A DNA stretch of 64,000 bases, from contig NZ_JTJC03000001.1 in the NCBI RefSeq assembly GCF_000817735.3, positions 62,001 to 126,000 of the forward strand, given 5' to 3'. Made by a program: the position numbers and the translations under genes. Below the pieces are notes generated by a model that searched no databases, had not been told where the DNA came from, and was given only the letters and a program-made list of their open reading frames with translations. Shown here one piece after another: positions 41,972 to 51,957 of this stretch (positions are counted from its first letter, which is position 1; the number at the start of each line of letters is the position of its first letter). The DNA is from Scytonema millei VB511283 (lineage in GTDB: Bacteria; Cyanobacteriota; Cyanobacteriia; Cyanobacteriales; Chroococcidiopsidaceae).

Positions 41972-42598
41972 ACTAGATACGTTTCTTAATTTAGCGCTAG
42001 TACTGACCCCAGATCGCTCTCATTCTGGCTAGATTTTTGCAGGCGATCGCTCAATTTTTCTATTTCTCATGCAGCAAGGAACTTAGTTTGCTTGAAATGG
42101 AGCGATTCAATGCCTACTGTCCGTCTGCTACTACTCTTAATCAAAAAAATATGAAAACTACATATTACATTCACCGTTTTTCAGTATTATTATCAGTAAT
42201 TCCTGTATCAATCTTTATCTGAAACCATTGCGATCGCTACGATTTTCTAGCAATCCTTTATATCAGATATATTATTTTGCATATTTATATGATTTAAACA
42301 TTGAATTTTTCATAAATTACGCGCTTAGATTTCATCTTTTAATCTCCTTTAGATTCTTTCCAAAGGAGAAACCTTCTTGTTTAACTTATTTAAATTTACA
42401 ACTACCTTATAAAAGTGTTTAGAAAATATTGCACGGCAAATTCGAGATGAAATAGCATACGTTTTGTAGAAACTTTATGATTAATTTTCGGCAATTTTCT
42501 GTTTTTGTCTAACAAGTCATATCTAGTAAAACTTAACTCTGAGTTTGAGGTTTAATCCAAACTCACTAGTAAACCAAACTATTAAGAATTGAATTCAA
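41972..42598. other. Intergenic region upstream of the NRPS
   Basis: 630 bp, AT-rich. Contains two short frames without support and a leader hairpin GAGTTTG/CAAACTC (42541-42564) 35 bp before the NRPS start. Probably the NRPS and exporter control region. Confidence 0.5.
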
Positions 42599-45500
42599 AT
42601 GAAAGTAACAACTATAGAAACTGCATACCCACTTTCAGCTATGCAGCAGGGAATGCTATTTCATAGCCTCCACGCTCAACAATCTGGAGTCGATATCGAG
42701 CAGGTAATTTGTTCGATCCGCGATCGCCTCAATATTTCTGCTTTTATTCAAGCAGGGCAGCGAGTTGTGGAACGCCACCCAGTTTTAAGAACGAGCTTTG
42801 ATTGGAAAAGCGATCGCCAACCATTACAATGCGTCCACCTACAACCCGCTATTGAAATAGAACGAGAAGATTGGCGCAGCTTGTCAGCTATAGAACAAGA
42901 ACAACAGTTGCAAGTCTATCTTCAGCGCGATCGCGCCTCTGGCTTTCAGATGGATCGCTTGCCATTAATGCGTTTCGCTCTGATTCAGCTCGGCGATTGT
43001 GACTACCGCTTGATTTGGACTTTTCATCATGCCATATTAGACGGTCGGTCTTTACATATAGTTCTCAAAGAAATTTTTGCTTTTTACGATGCTTTTTGCC
43101 TGGGAGAGGACTTAGAACTACCACAACCTCGTCCTTATCAAGACTACATCCAATGGTTGCAGCAAGATTGGTCAGAAACTGCAAACTTCTGGCAACACTT
43201 ACTCAAAGGCTTTACCGCACCAACTCCATTAATAGCTAACTCAACATTAGCCAAATCGACTTTACATGCAGACTTAGAAATCGTCGATCGCAGTTTTGGC
43301 GATCGCGAACTGCGACTGTCAGAGCAAACGACAGCGATGTTAAAATCTTTGGCACAACAACACCAACTCACGCTCAACACTTTGGTACAGGGAGCTTGGG
43401 CTATACTACTGAGCCGCTATAGTCGCGAAACCGATATTGTTTTTGGAGCCACTAGAGCTTGCCGTCACTCATCTGTAGTTGGTGCTGAGTCTATGGTAGG
43501 ACTGCTGATTAATACCCTACCAGTGCGGGTAGACGTATCGCCACAGCCGCTTTTACCGTGGTTGAAAGAATTGCGATCGCAGTGGGTGACTTTGCGCGAC
43601 TACGAACATACTCCTTTAGTCAAGATTCAAGGATGGAGCGACGTTCCAAGCAGTACGCCTCTATTTAATAGCCTTTTAGTATTTGAAAACTACGAATTGA
43701 ATTCGGCTTTACGCGCTCAAGGTAGTCGATGGCAAAATCTAGAATTCCGATTAGAAGAACAAACGAATTATCCGCTCACCTTAGTTAGCTGTGCTGGATC
43801 GGAGCTTTCACTAAAACTCAAGTACGATCGACAAAGATTCGACGATGCGATAATCGAGCGAATGCTAGGACATCTACAAACCTTGCTGTCAAGCATGGCA
43901 ACAAACCCCGAGCAGTGCATCGGACAATTGCCAATGTTGACAACGGCAGAACGCGATCGCATCGTGCGGGAATGGAACGACACTGAGACAGATTTTTCCC
44001 AAGATCTTTGTCTCCATCAACTATTTGAAGCACAGGTAGAACTGACACCCGAAGCTGTTGCCGTTGTTTTTGAAGATCGACAACTCACTTACAGAGAACT
44101 GAACTGGAGAGCCAATCAGCTAGCACGGCATCTACAGCGATTAGGCGTGAAGCCAGGAGTTTTGGTTGCCGTATATTTAGAGCGATCGCTAGAGACAGTT
44201 GTAGCCGTCATGGGGATTTTGAAAGCAGGGGGTGCATACGTACCGCTCGAACCCAGTTTTCCCAAAGCACGGATTCAACTAATACTTTCTTCACTGGCGA
44301 TCGATTGTCTGGTAACGCAAACTTCGCTGCTGCGAAATATTGACGAGATTCAATCTCAACTTCCGGCGCTACAACACTTAATTTGTTTGGATGCTGGAGA
44401 TTCGCAAGCGATCCCCCCTCGCCCCCCTTCACAAGGGGGGTTAGCAGAATTTAGCCCCCCTTCACAAGGGGGGTTGGAGGGATCTGAGAAAACATTCGAT
44501 CGCCAAATTTGGCTGCGTGCAGATCTCGATCGACTCCCTACAGACAATTTACCTTTATCTGCCAGCTCAGACGATCTTGCCTACGTCATTTTTACCTCCG
44601 GTTCTACCGGAACGCCTAAAGGAGTCGTAGTTCGCCATCAACCCGTCATCAACTTGATTCAGTGGGTCAACAAAACTTTCGCTGTCAACTCTTCCGACAG
44701 AGTTTTATTCGTCACATCTTTGTGCTTCGACCTGTCAGTTTATGACATCTTTGGGCTTTTAGCCGCAGGTGGATCGATTCGAGTTGTGTCTAACCGTGAC
44801 GTACAAGATCCAGAAGCTTTGTTGCGCATATTGCGTGACGAACCAATTACTTTCTGGGACTCTGCACCACCTGCACTGCAACAACTTGCTACTTTTTTCC
44901 CCAAGATCGAATGGGGCGATCGCCAGCCACAACTACGGCTAGTATTTATGAGCGGTGACTGGATACCAGTGAAATTACCGGATGCACTCAAAGCTACGTT
45001 CCCAGGAGTTGAAGTCATTAGTCTCGGTGGAGCAACCGAAGCCACAATCTGGTCTAATTATTATCCAATTCAAACAGTCGAGCCGCATTGGGTGAGCATT
45101 CCCTATGGCAAACCAATTCAAAATGCTCGCTATCATATTCTCGATTCTTATCTCAACCCCTGTCCGGTTGGCGTGGCTGGAGAGTTACATATTGGTGGCA
45201 AATGTCTTGCCTCTGGCTATTTGAATCAGCCCGAACTCACCGCCCAAAAATTCATTCCCGACCCCTTTAGTGACAATCCAACAGCACGACTCTACAAGAC
45301 AGGAGACTTAGCCCGCTATCTACCAGACGGCAACATTGAATTTCTCGGTCGCATCGACCATCAAGTCAAAATTCGCGGTTTTCGGATCGAGTTGGGAGAA
45401 ATTGAAACCGTACTGGCACAACACCCGCAAGTGAGAGAAACTGTCATCTTAGTACGGGAAGATGAGCCAGGACATAAGCGACTAGTAGCGTATGTCGTAG

Positions 45501-46795
45501 GACATCAACCTGCGCCTGCTACGAGCGAACTGCGACGTTTCCTTCAGGAAAGATTACCAGAGTACATGATTCCTGCTGCTTTCGTGGCGATCGCCGAAAT
45601 CCCGCTCACCTCTAACGGTAAAGTAGACCGTCGCGCTTTGCCAATTCCCGATCGCGATCGACCCGATCTAGAAAAGGCTTTTGCTGCTCCTAGCAACGCC
45701 GTGGAACTCCAGTTAACTCAAATTTGGTCGGAGATTTTAGGCATTCAATCAATTGGAGTCAGCGATAATTTCTTCGAGCTAGGGGGACATTCGCTGTTAG
45801 CCGTACAATTATTTACCCAAATCGAAAGCAAGTTTGGGATAAAACTCCCACTAGCAACTTTGTTTCAAGCGCCAACAATCGAGCAGCTAGCAAATATAAT
45901 CGGTCAACCGGAACAGTTGGTTTCTTGGTCTTCATTAGTGGCAATTCAGCCTCACGGAGATCGATCTCCTTTATTCTGCATCCACGCGCTGGGTGGTAAC
46001 GTTCTCGGCTACCAAAAGCTAATTCGTCATCTGGGTTCGGAACAACCTGTTTATGGGTTGCAAGCACGGGGGTTAGATGGTAAACAAAACCCTCACACCA
46101 AAGTTGAAGATATGGCAGCCGATTACATTCAAGAAATGCGGACGGTTCAGCCCAATGGTCCTTATTTGTTATGTGGCTTTTCCAGTGGAGGTACGGTAGC
46201 TTTTGAGATGGCGCGACAGTTACAAGCGCAGGGTGAGGAAGTGGCTTTACTAGCCATGTTCGACACTTACAGCCCCCGTTTATTTATTCACAATCCCTCA
46301 CTATTTCGCACAATTTATACTTACTTGCGTACTCTTTGGCGGTTGCCGCTACCAGAAAAACAAACTTATTTTCTACAAAAGTTAGATTGGATACACTCGC
46401 TGTTGACTGGCAAACAAAGCAGCAAATATGACCTCTGGAACAACTACGCTTTATCTGAAAATGCCAATCCTTACGATATGGTGCTAATTGAGGCGCTAAA
46501 GCAGGCAACAATGGTAGATTACGTTCCGCAAAGTTACTCCGGTCGAGTGGCTCTGTTTACGAGTAAAGAAGTTTTGAGATGGTGTTACTCTACACCCGAT
46601 CGCGGTTGGAATAGTTTCGTCGAGCCAGGAGTCGAGATCTATGAGATTCCAGGTACGCATTTGGGTTTGTTGGACGAACCAAACGTGCAAGTTTTAGCTT
46701 CTAAACTCAAGAATTGCTTGGAGCAAGCACAAGTTGGCGATCGCACGTTAAGCTTAGTCGATAACAGTTGTATCATGGAGCTTTCAATCGGCTGA
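42599..46795 (+). CDS. Single-module non-ribosomal peptide synthetase (C-A-T-TE)
   Basis: 1398 aa. Condensation domain (about 1-440) with HHAILDG near 143; adenylation domain (about 455-970) with TSGSTGTPKG near 666, FDLSVYDIFG, LGGATEATIWS, YKTGDLARYLPDG and NGKVDRRALP; carrier domain with LGGHSLL near 1061; thioesterase with GFSSGG near 1192. Reading the binding-pocket positions by eye gives D-L-Y-D-(F/M)-S-L-I-W-K, close to the Cys-type code DLYNLSLIWK. A C6/G6 repeat pair is inserted between A2 and A3. It stands alone apart from the divergent exporter. Product unknown. Confidence 0.92.
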   Translation: MKVTTIETAYPLSAMQQGMLFHSLHAQQSGVDIEQVICSIRDRLNISAFIQAGQRVVERHPVLRTSFDWKSDRQPLQCVHLQPAIEIEREDWRSLSAIEQEQQLQVYLQRDRASGFQMDRLPLMRFALIQLGDCDYRLIWTFHHAILDGRSLHIVLKEIFAFYDAFCLGEDLELPQPRPYQDYIQWLQQDWSETANFWQHLLKGFTAPTPLIANSTLAKSTLHADLEIVDRSFGDRELRLSEQTTAMLKSLAQQHQLTLNTLVQGAWAILLSRYSRETDIVFGATRACRHSSVVGAESMVGLLINTLPVRVDVSPQPLLPWLKELRSQWVTLRDYEHTPLVKIQGWSDVPSSTPLFNSLLVFENYELNSALRAQGSRWQNLEFRLEEQTNYPLTLVSCAGSELSLKLKYDRQRFDDAIIERMLGHLQTLLSSMATNPEQCIGQLPMLTTAERDRIVREWNDTETDFSQDLCLHQLFEAQVELTPEAVAVVFEDRQLTYRELNWRANQLARHLQRLGVKPGVLVAVYLERSLETVVAVMGILKAGGAYVPLEPSFPKARIQLILSSLAIDCLVTQTSLLRNIDEIQSQLPALQHLICLDAGDSQAIPPRPPSQGGLAEFSPPSQGGLEGSEKTFDRQIWLRADLDRLPTDNLPLSASSDDLAYVIFTSGSTGTPKGVVVRHQPVINLIQWVNKTFAVNSSDRVLFVTSLCFDLSVYDIFGLLAAGGSIRVVSNRDVQDPEALLRILRDEPITFWDSAPPALQQLATFFPKIEWGDRQPQLRLVFMSGDWIPVKLPDALKATFPGVEVISLGGATEATIWSNYYPIQTVEPHWVSIPYGKPIQNARYHILDSYLNPCPVGVAGELHIGGKCLASGYLNQPELTAQKFIPDPFSDNPTARLYKTGDLARYLPDGNIEFLGRIDHQVKIRGFRIELGEIETVLAQHPQVRETVILVREDEPGHKRLVAYVVGHQPAPATSELRRFLQERLPEYMIPAAFVAIAEIPLTSNGKVDRRALPIPDRDRPDLEKAFAAPSNAVELQLTQIWSEILGIQSIGVSDNFFELGGHSLLAVQLFTQIESKFGIKLPLATLFQAPTIEQLANIIGQPEQLVSWSSLVAIQPHGDRSPLFCIHALGGNVLGYQKLIRHLGSEQPVYGLQARGLDGKQNPHTKVEDMAADYIQEMRTVQPNGPYLLCGFSSGGTVAFEMARQLQAQGEEVALLAMFDTYSPRLFIHNPSLFRTIYTYLRTLWRLPLPEKQTYFLQKLDWIHSLLTGKQSSKYDLWNNYALSENANPYDMVLIEALKQATMVDYVPQSYSGRVALFTSKEVLRWCYSTPDRGWNSFVEPGVEIYEIPGTHLGLLDEPNVQVLASKLKNCLEQAQVGDRTLSLVDNSCIMELSIG
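44410..44486. repeat. C6/G6 palindrome pair inside the NRPS adenylation domain
   Basis: Two CCCCCCTTCACAAGGGGGG palindromes 12 bp apart, in frame, encoding a PPSQGG-type insert (IPPRPPSQGGLAEFSPPSQGG). The reading frame is kept. Family members elsewhere are intergenic. Confidence 0.85.
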
Positions 46796-46911
46796 GGTCT
46801 TACACGATCCTCATTTGCAGTTCTACATCGCGAGCGATCGCATTCTTGCTAGAGAGACTTCGCTAAAATGCAAACAAGCGCGATCGCTCGTTGTTTATCT
46901 CTAGCTTGCAG

Positions 46912-47415
46912 ATGTCTACAGAAGTTTACCTCCTGTTCGAGAACCTGCTGTTTTTTGCGATCGCCACGTCCTTTTTTGCCCTCGTTGGCTGGGCGTGGAG
47001 ACACTCAAAACCTTTTTATCTTCCCGAACCACTGCCTGAATGGTTCAAAATCTGGTTTGGTACGGTGCAGGTTGTTGGATTATTACTACCAATAGCTGCT
47101 TTGCTGTGGGGAATTTGGCAGGGTTACACCAGTGTTTTAACTATACTCATACCGTACTTAGTCATGCTGGGTTTGCAAATTCTTTCCGAAATTGTCACCC
47201 TCAAATATTTTCACACTGTGGTGTGGGTCATGGTTCCTTACCTTTACTTGCCTTACCGTATCTGGCAGCTATATGAAGGCATGTTACTACTAAGCCCAAC
47301 TGATGACCTACTTTGGATAAAAAATTTATTACTTGTCAATATTGTGTTGTGGACTTTGAACTACGCCCTCGATTTGTCCCAACTCCCAAGACTATTACGA
47401 TGGGAAAGTGAATAG
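46912..47415 (+). CDS. Membrane protein of unknown function
   Basis: 167 aa with four to five membrane helices (NLLFFAIATSFFALVGWAW, VGLLLPIAALLWGIW, LTILIPYLVMLGLQIL, and one near the end). The start at 46912 (ATG) is taken over a TTG at 46891. No family recognised. Confidence 0.68.
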   Translation: MSTEVYLLFENLLFFAIATSFFALVGWAWRHSKPFYLPEPLPEWFKIWFGTVQVVGLLLPIAALLWGIWQGYTSVLTILIPYLVMLGLQILSEIVTLKYFHTVVWVMVPYLYLPYRIWQLYEGMLLLSPTDDLLWIKNLLLVNIVLWTLNYALDLSQLPRLLRWESE

Positions 47416-47456
47416 TTAGCTGTTAGTTATTAATTGTTGGTTGCTGGTAATACCGA

Positions 47457-47807
47457 TCATCCGTTGCCCAATAACGCTTCAAATTCTGCCTTTAAACCAT
47501 CAACATCTGCTACTCTTGCCACTAATAAATTATCTCCACCACCTGCATCATCAAAACGAGATTTCCAATACTGAACCGTGTCTGAGTTCCGCATCCAAAA
47601 ACTAACAACGGTATCGATAACTTGTTCTAGATTCCAATGTTGTTTGCAAGGAATAGTTTCTATTGATTTCAAAAAAGCATCCAAGGTACACTTGTAAGCT
47701 CCTAAATACTCTACTCCTCGCCACTGAGGAACTTGTACGACTTGTTGTTGATGCTCAAAAAAATAGAGAATTGATGAAACTCCGACAATTTCAAAAGTAT
47801 ATTCCAT
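47457..47807 (-). CDS. Hypothetical protein
   Basis: 116 aa, MEYTFEIVGVSSILYFFEHQQQVVQVPQWRGVEYLG... acidic, mixed alpha/beta, ending GLKAEFEALLGNG. Not recognised. Followed upstream by TTATCAG repeats (47821-47850). Confidence 0.65.
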   Translation of the reverse strand: MEYTFEIVGVSSILYFFEHQQQVVQVPQWRGVEYLGAYKCTLDAFLKSIETIPCKQHWNLEQVIDTVVSFWMRNSDTVQYWKSRFDDAGGGDNLLVARVADVDGLKAEFEALLGNG

Positions 47808-47820
47808 CTCGCTCTCCTAA

Positions 47821-47908
47821 TATCAGTTATCAGTTATCAGTTGTCAGTTGTCAGTAACTAAGCTCTTGTCTAATCACTAGTCACCAGCCACTAGCCACTA
47901 GCCACTTA
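47821..47908. repeat. TTATCAG, TTGTCAG and CTAGCCA heptamers
   Basis: Short arrays in the region before the CIRCE elements. Confidence 0.75.
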
Positions 47909-48003
47909 TTATTAGCAATTGTTATAGCTGTAATCATGGTGTAATGACATCCGAAAAAAGGCGGAGAATCAGCTATGTCGTGAGAGTTATTGAGTTGAAA
48001 AAA

Positions 48004-48030
48004 TTAGCACTGTTAGCTCTTGAGTGCTAA
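48004..48030. promoter_or_regulatory. CIRCE element 1 (HrcA operator)
   Basis: TTAGCACTG, nine bases, GAGTGCTAA: 17 of 18 arm positions of the CIRCE consensus TTAGCACTC-N9-GAGTGCTAA. Confidence 0.88.
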
Positions 48031-48047
48031 AAAATAGCGAACAAGGA

Positions 48048-48074
48048 TTAGCACTAAACTATTCTGAGTGCTAA
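48048..48074. promoter_or_regulatory. CIRCE element 2 (HrcA operator)
   Basis: TTAGCACTA, nine bases, GAGTGCTAA: 17 of 18 arm positions. Only 17 bp after element 1 and 45 bp before the transporter frame. Confidence 0.88.
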
Positions 48075-48119
48075 CCTAAAATAGACGTTATAGTATTTTA
48101 TTTAAAGCGTTAAAAAGAG

Positions 48120-49049
48120 TTGTTCAGTATTTTTAATAACTTTTTTGCAATCTTGCAGGCAGATTTCTCAGGTGAGCTAGCAGCGTTAACAGCGGCTTGT
48201 TTGTGGGCAATATCTTCAGTCATCTACGGAAGCATCGGACAACGCATTCCACCACTAGAATTAAACATCCTCAAAGGCACGATCGCGATCGCCTTACTTG
48301 TTTGTACGTTATTGTTACAAAATGCAATATTTGCAACTGTTACCCCTAGCACTTTCGGTTTACTTCTACTCAGCGGGGTTTTAGGAATTGGTATTGGAGA
48401 TACAGCGTTCTTTTTTGCTTTAAATTACTTGGGTGCTAGGCGTGCCTTGTTAATGGAGACTTTATCGCCTCCTCTTGCAGCAATTTTGGCATTAGTTTTT
48501 CTACAAGAACAGCTCCGTTTTAGTGATTGGTGCGGCATACTACTAACTATTCTAGGCGTGGCTTGGGTTATTACAGAGCAAGCCCCCAATCTATCAGAAA
48601 GCTCCACTCATATACTACATGGTGTTGGTTTTGGGATTTTAGCCGCGATCGCCCTTGCTAGTGGTGCTGTCATTTCCCGAATTGTACTAACTACTAGTGA
48701 TATTAGTCCGTTGTGGGCAGCTTTATTACGCTTGTGTGGCGGCGTATTGGTTTTGCTACCCTGGAGATGGCGCAGGCAGCACCAAAGGCACTTTGAGTTC
48801 AAAAGTTTAAATGCAAAGACTGTGGTAGCAATTTGCATTGCTGCTTTTGCTGGCACTTACTTAGGAATCTGGCTGCAACAAGTAGCAGTCAAGTTTGCAG
48901 TTGTAGGAATTGCGCTCACGCTGAGTAATACCAGTCCTTTATTTGTCATTCCTATAGCTGTGTGCTTGGGAGAAAGAATCAGTTTCAGAGCAATTTTAGG
49001 GGTTTTCGTAGCCCTGAGTGGTATAGCTGTACTGTTATTGCCGCGTTGA
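48120..49049 (+). CDS. EamA/DMT-superfamily transporter
   Basis: Up to 309 aa, ten membrane helices in two EamA repeats (first from LTAACLWAISSVIYG, second from GILAAIALASGAVISRI). The first repeat has GIGDTAFFFALNYLGARRALLMETLSPPLAAILALVFLQE. Start uncertain: no ATG; TTG at 48120 or 48153 (before LQADFSGELAALTAA) are the options. Such proteins export metabolites or amino acids. The two CIRCE operators just upstream imply heat-shock control. Confidence 0.86.
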   Translation: MFSIFNNFFAILQADFSGELAALTAACLWAISSVIYGSIGQRIPPLELNILKGTIAIALLVCTLLLQNAIFATVTPSTFGLLLLSGVLGIGIGDTAFFFALNYLGARRALLMETLSPPLAAILALVFLQEQLRFSDWCGILLTILGVAWVITEQAPNLSESSTHILHGVGFGILAAIALASGAVISRIVLTTSDISPLWAALLRLCGGVLVLLPWRWRRQHQRHFEFKSLNAKTVVAICIAAFAGTYLGIWLQQVAVKFAVVGIALTLSNTSPLFVIPIAVCLGERISFRAILGVFVALSGIAVLLLPR

Positions 49050-49752
49050 ACAATGCAGGCTATATTTCATTTCTCCTGTTGCGGATCGAGTCTTGAGTAT
49101 TTCTGCTATGGTTATTGAGATACAACTATGAATTTTCGATAAAGGTTGCCTCTACCTAGAAGATTGTACTTTTCGCAAAAATGGCTGCAATAAACCTACA
49201 ATAAAACTGCACCAAATCTGCATAATTGCGGCATAATAATAAATGGAGTGCGGCTAAGTTCTTCTCCGCTTTATAAAGAAATAGACAAAGTTAATAAAAA
49301 ACTGTAAGATAATATCACTATTTGGTATTCAGCTCAAATATAAAAACATTATTAAAAGATTATTAATAATATATTTTTAATATTCTTCGAGCAAGAAACT
49401 TAATCATAACGATAGTAGTTACAGCTAAATTCGCTTTTTAATTGAAATTTTATTCAAATAAGCTTGCTATTTAAATACAAGCTTCGGTAAGGTTTTGAGC
49501 TGTTAGAACGAACAATATTTAATGAAAACAGCTGCAATAAGTACCATTTGAGACTGCGATCGCTACGAGAGTTTCAAAGTAGCTTTTTTTACTAAGCAGC
49601 GCAGTAATCCTTCTCAAGACAGCGGTAAGCTGCAAAGTTAGGTTGTAATTATTGGATTGAACTTCTCTGTTCTCTGTTCGTCAGTCCAACAGAGAAACTT
49701 TGTCAACCAATCTACAAATAGTTAAACAAACCTGGTACGAGGAGCAAAGAAC
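49050..49752. other. AT-rich intergenic region before the RTX gene
   Basis: 700 bp without a supported gene. Near its end is a 9-bp hairpin TTCTCTGTT/AACAGAGAA (49670-49696), 57 bp before the RTX start, likely in the leader. Confidence 0.55.
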
Positions 49753-50517
49753 ATGGCAACTATTGAAGGAACGTTTTCTGATGACAAACTTTCCGGCAAT
49801 ATCGATACTGCTGAAAGCGATTTTATTTACGGATACGATGGCAACGATAAACTTTACGGTAGAGATGGAGATGACTCTCTATGGGGTGGCAACGGCAACG
49901 ATAGATTGAAAGGTGACAACGGCAACGACCTACTAGATGGCGGTTACGGAGACGATACTGTATACGGCGGAACAGGTAACGACACTCTATACGGCTTCAA
50001 CGGTAACGATATCTTATTTGGAGATGGAAACAACGATAACTTAATTGGGGGATTTGGCAACGACGTTTTAGATGGAGGAGAAGGAAACGACATCATCGAT
50101 GGTGCTGGAGGAGGTGCGTACATCGGTAGTTCAGTTAGTCGTGGTGCTAATGAAATAGATGTCTTGACTGGAGGTGCAGGAGCAGATACATTCAGGCTTG
50201 AAGGTGGTGCTGGGCGTGATGGCGCAGGTACATCCTACAGATTTGCTGGCAATAACGATTACGCTCTCATAACAGACTTCAATCCCCTTGAAGATACGAT
50301 CGTTTTAAGAAGTATTGACACATCTGGACCATCATTCATGCAAACACAAGTCACCTACAGCTTAGGTGCAGCACCAAGCGATTTACTCTTACAAGGAACG
50401 GGAATTTATGCTGAATTTGCTAACAATCCTGGCACGCAAGAACTAATCGCTATTTTGCACGGAACTACACCAGAGTCAGTTAATATTGGTGGAAGCTACT
50501 TCAAATACGTCAGCTAA
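49753..50517 (+). CDS. RTX-type calcium-binding protein
   Basis: 254 aa. About ten GGxGxDxLx nonapeptides from residue 25 to 120 ([25 protein letters not shown]...), forming a calcium beta-roll, then a C-terminal domain with ADTFRLEGG and [14 protein letters not shown], the usual end of RTX proteins secreted by type I systems. GAGGAG lies ten bases before the ATG. No secretion genes nearby. Confidence 0.88.
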   Translation: MATIEGTFSDDKLSGNIDTAESDFIYGYDGNDKLYGRDGDDSLWGGNGNDRLKGDNGNDLLDGGYGDDTVYGGTGNDTLYGFNGNDILFGDGNNDNLIGGFGNDVLDGGEGNDIIDGAGGGAYIGSSVSRGANEIDVLTGGAGADTFRLEGGAGRDGAGTSYRFAGNNDYALITDFNPLEDTIVLRSIDTSGPSFMQTQVTYSLGAAPSDLLLQGTGIYAEFANNPGTQELIAILHGTTPESVNIGGSYFKYVS

Positions 50518-50658
50518 CAACGTATTTCAAAATAAGCTTAAGCTGAAAAATTAATTGCTATTTTGCCAGCTATTTCACTAGATTTTTTAAGTCTTAACTA
50601 CGGAATAGAACTATTTAACCTACTGAGAAACGCTGACCGAATTTAAATAAATAAGCCT

Positions 50659-50690
50659 AGAGCTGTCCGTATTAACGGCAGCTCTTTTTT
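50659..50690 (+). terminator. Rho-independent-type terminator of the RTX gene
   Basis: AGAGCTG-T-CCGT-ATTA-ACGG-CAGCTCT followed by T6. One bulged T; otherwise a strong 11-bp stem. Confidence 0.88.
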
Positions 50691-50924
50691 ATAAATCTAG
50701 TTCCTAGTCATTTTTCTAGGTCTTCCTCTCCCCATTTTTCTGATGTCATCCATAGTATAAGTTCGGCAAGATGATGAGTAATCAGTTATCAGGGAGCAGG
50801 GAGCAGAGGGAACAGGGGAGAACCAACTACCAACTACCAACTACCTATCACCAATGACCAGTGACCAGTTGTCAGTTAACAAATGACCAATGACCAATGA
50901 CCACTTCCTAAAAGGAAAAATGAT

Positions 50925-51845
50925 ATGGAGTCACCATCAATTGAAAGTAACACTTTGCTAGCACTTTCCAATAATTTAGCTGATGCAGTCGAACGGGCAG
51001 GTCGTGCTGTTGTTGCTGTAAATGCACGTCACCGTATTCCTTCAACTGGCGTTCACTGGCGTAATGGTATCATTGTTACTGCCGAACACACGGTGAGGCG
51101 GGATGAGGAGATTGCTGTCAGGCTACCAGACGATCGCACTGTAGCGGCAACTTTAATCGGTCGAGATTCCAGTACGGATTTAGCTGTACTCAAAATACCA
51201 GATACCCAGTTACCTATAGCAGAAATTGGCGATACCAGTACTTTACAAGTTGGAAATCTAGTGTTGGCTGTAGCACGTCCTGGTGAGAGCGGGTTGAGTG
51301 CTAGCTGGGGAGTAGTCAGCGCCAAAGGTATTGGTGTTACACAACGCGATTGGTGTGGCAGGCAAACTGAAGGATTGCTCAAATTAGATTTATCACTTTA
51401 TCCTGGTTTTTCTGGCAGTCCATTAGTAGATGCGAAAGGTAGTGTTGTCGGTATTAATACTGTTGGTCCTCGTAATATGGTGCTAGCTATACCTGTTGCG
51501 ACTGTTAACCGCGTTATTGACACCTTACTGGAAAAAGGCAAGATTGCCAGAGGCTATTTGGGGTTGGGAATGCAGCCCGTATTACTACCCGACAATCTGA
51601 AAAATGCGTTGAATCTATCCAGCAACGGGGGTGTAATTGTCGTCAGTATCGAATCCGCAGGTCCCGCCGATCGCGCTGGCGTGTTGATTGGCGACGTACT
51701 CATTTCTCTTGATGGTAGAGCGATCGCCGATACCGGAGACGTACAGGCAATGCTCGGTTCGGAGTCTGTAGGCAAAACCCTCAACGCACAAGTTATTCGA
51801 GGCGGCGCGTTACTAACAATAGCGATCGCGATTGGAGAACGGTAA
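50925..51845 (+). CDS. S1C trypsin-like protease with PDZ domain (Deg/HtrA type), 1
   Basis: 306 aa with His (TAEHTV), Asp (SSTDLAVLKI) and Ser (YPGFSGSPLVD) of the triad and a C-terminal PDZ (RGYLGLGMQPV...). No signal peptide, so cytosolic. First of three genes ordered protease-protease-regulator. Confidence 0.87.
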   Translation: MESPSIESNTLLALSNNLADAVERAGRAVVAVNARHRIPSTGVHWRNGIIVTAEHTVRRDEEIAVRLPDDRTVAATLIGRDSSTDLAVLKIPDTQLPIAEIGDTSTLQVGNLVLAVARPGESGLSASWGVVSAKGIGVTQRDWCGRQTEGLLKLDLSLYPGFSGSPLVDAKGSVVGINTVGPRNMVLAIPVATVNRVIDTLLEKGKIARGYLGLGMQPVLLPDNLKNALNLSSNGGVIVVSIESAGPADRAGVLIGDVLISLDGRAIADTGDVQAMLGSESVGKTLNAQVIRGGALLTIAIAIGER

Positions 51846-51957
51846 TCAGTTATCAGTTATCAGTTATCAGTTATCAGTTGACTACTCCTCACTCCTCACT
51901 CCTCACTCCTCACTCCTCACTCCTCACCCCTCACTCCTCACTCCTCACTCCTCACTT
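51846..51957. repeat. TTATCAG and CTCCTCA heptamer arrays
   Basis: Four TTATCAG and about eleven CTCCTCA/CCTCACT units; ends directly before the start of the second protease. The frame is open through it (LLTPHSSLLTPHPS) but the ATG at 51958 is preferred. Confidence 0.88.

Noticed and set aside
42037-42422. Two 60-65-codon frames upstream of the NRPS
   Set aside because: AT-rich, no ribosome sites, residue composition of random low-GC DNA.
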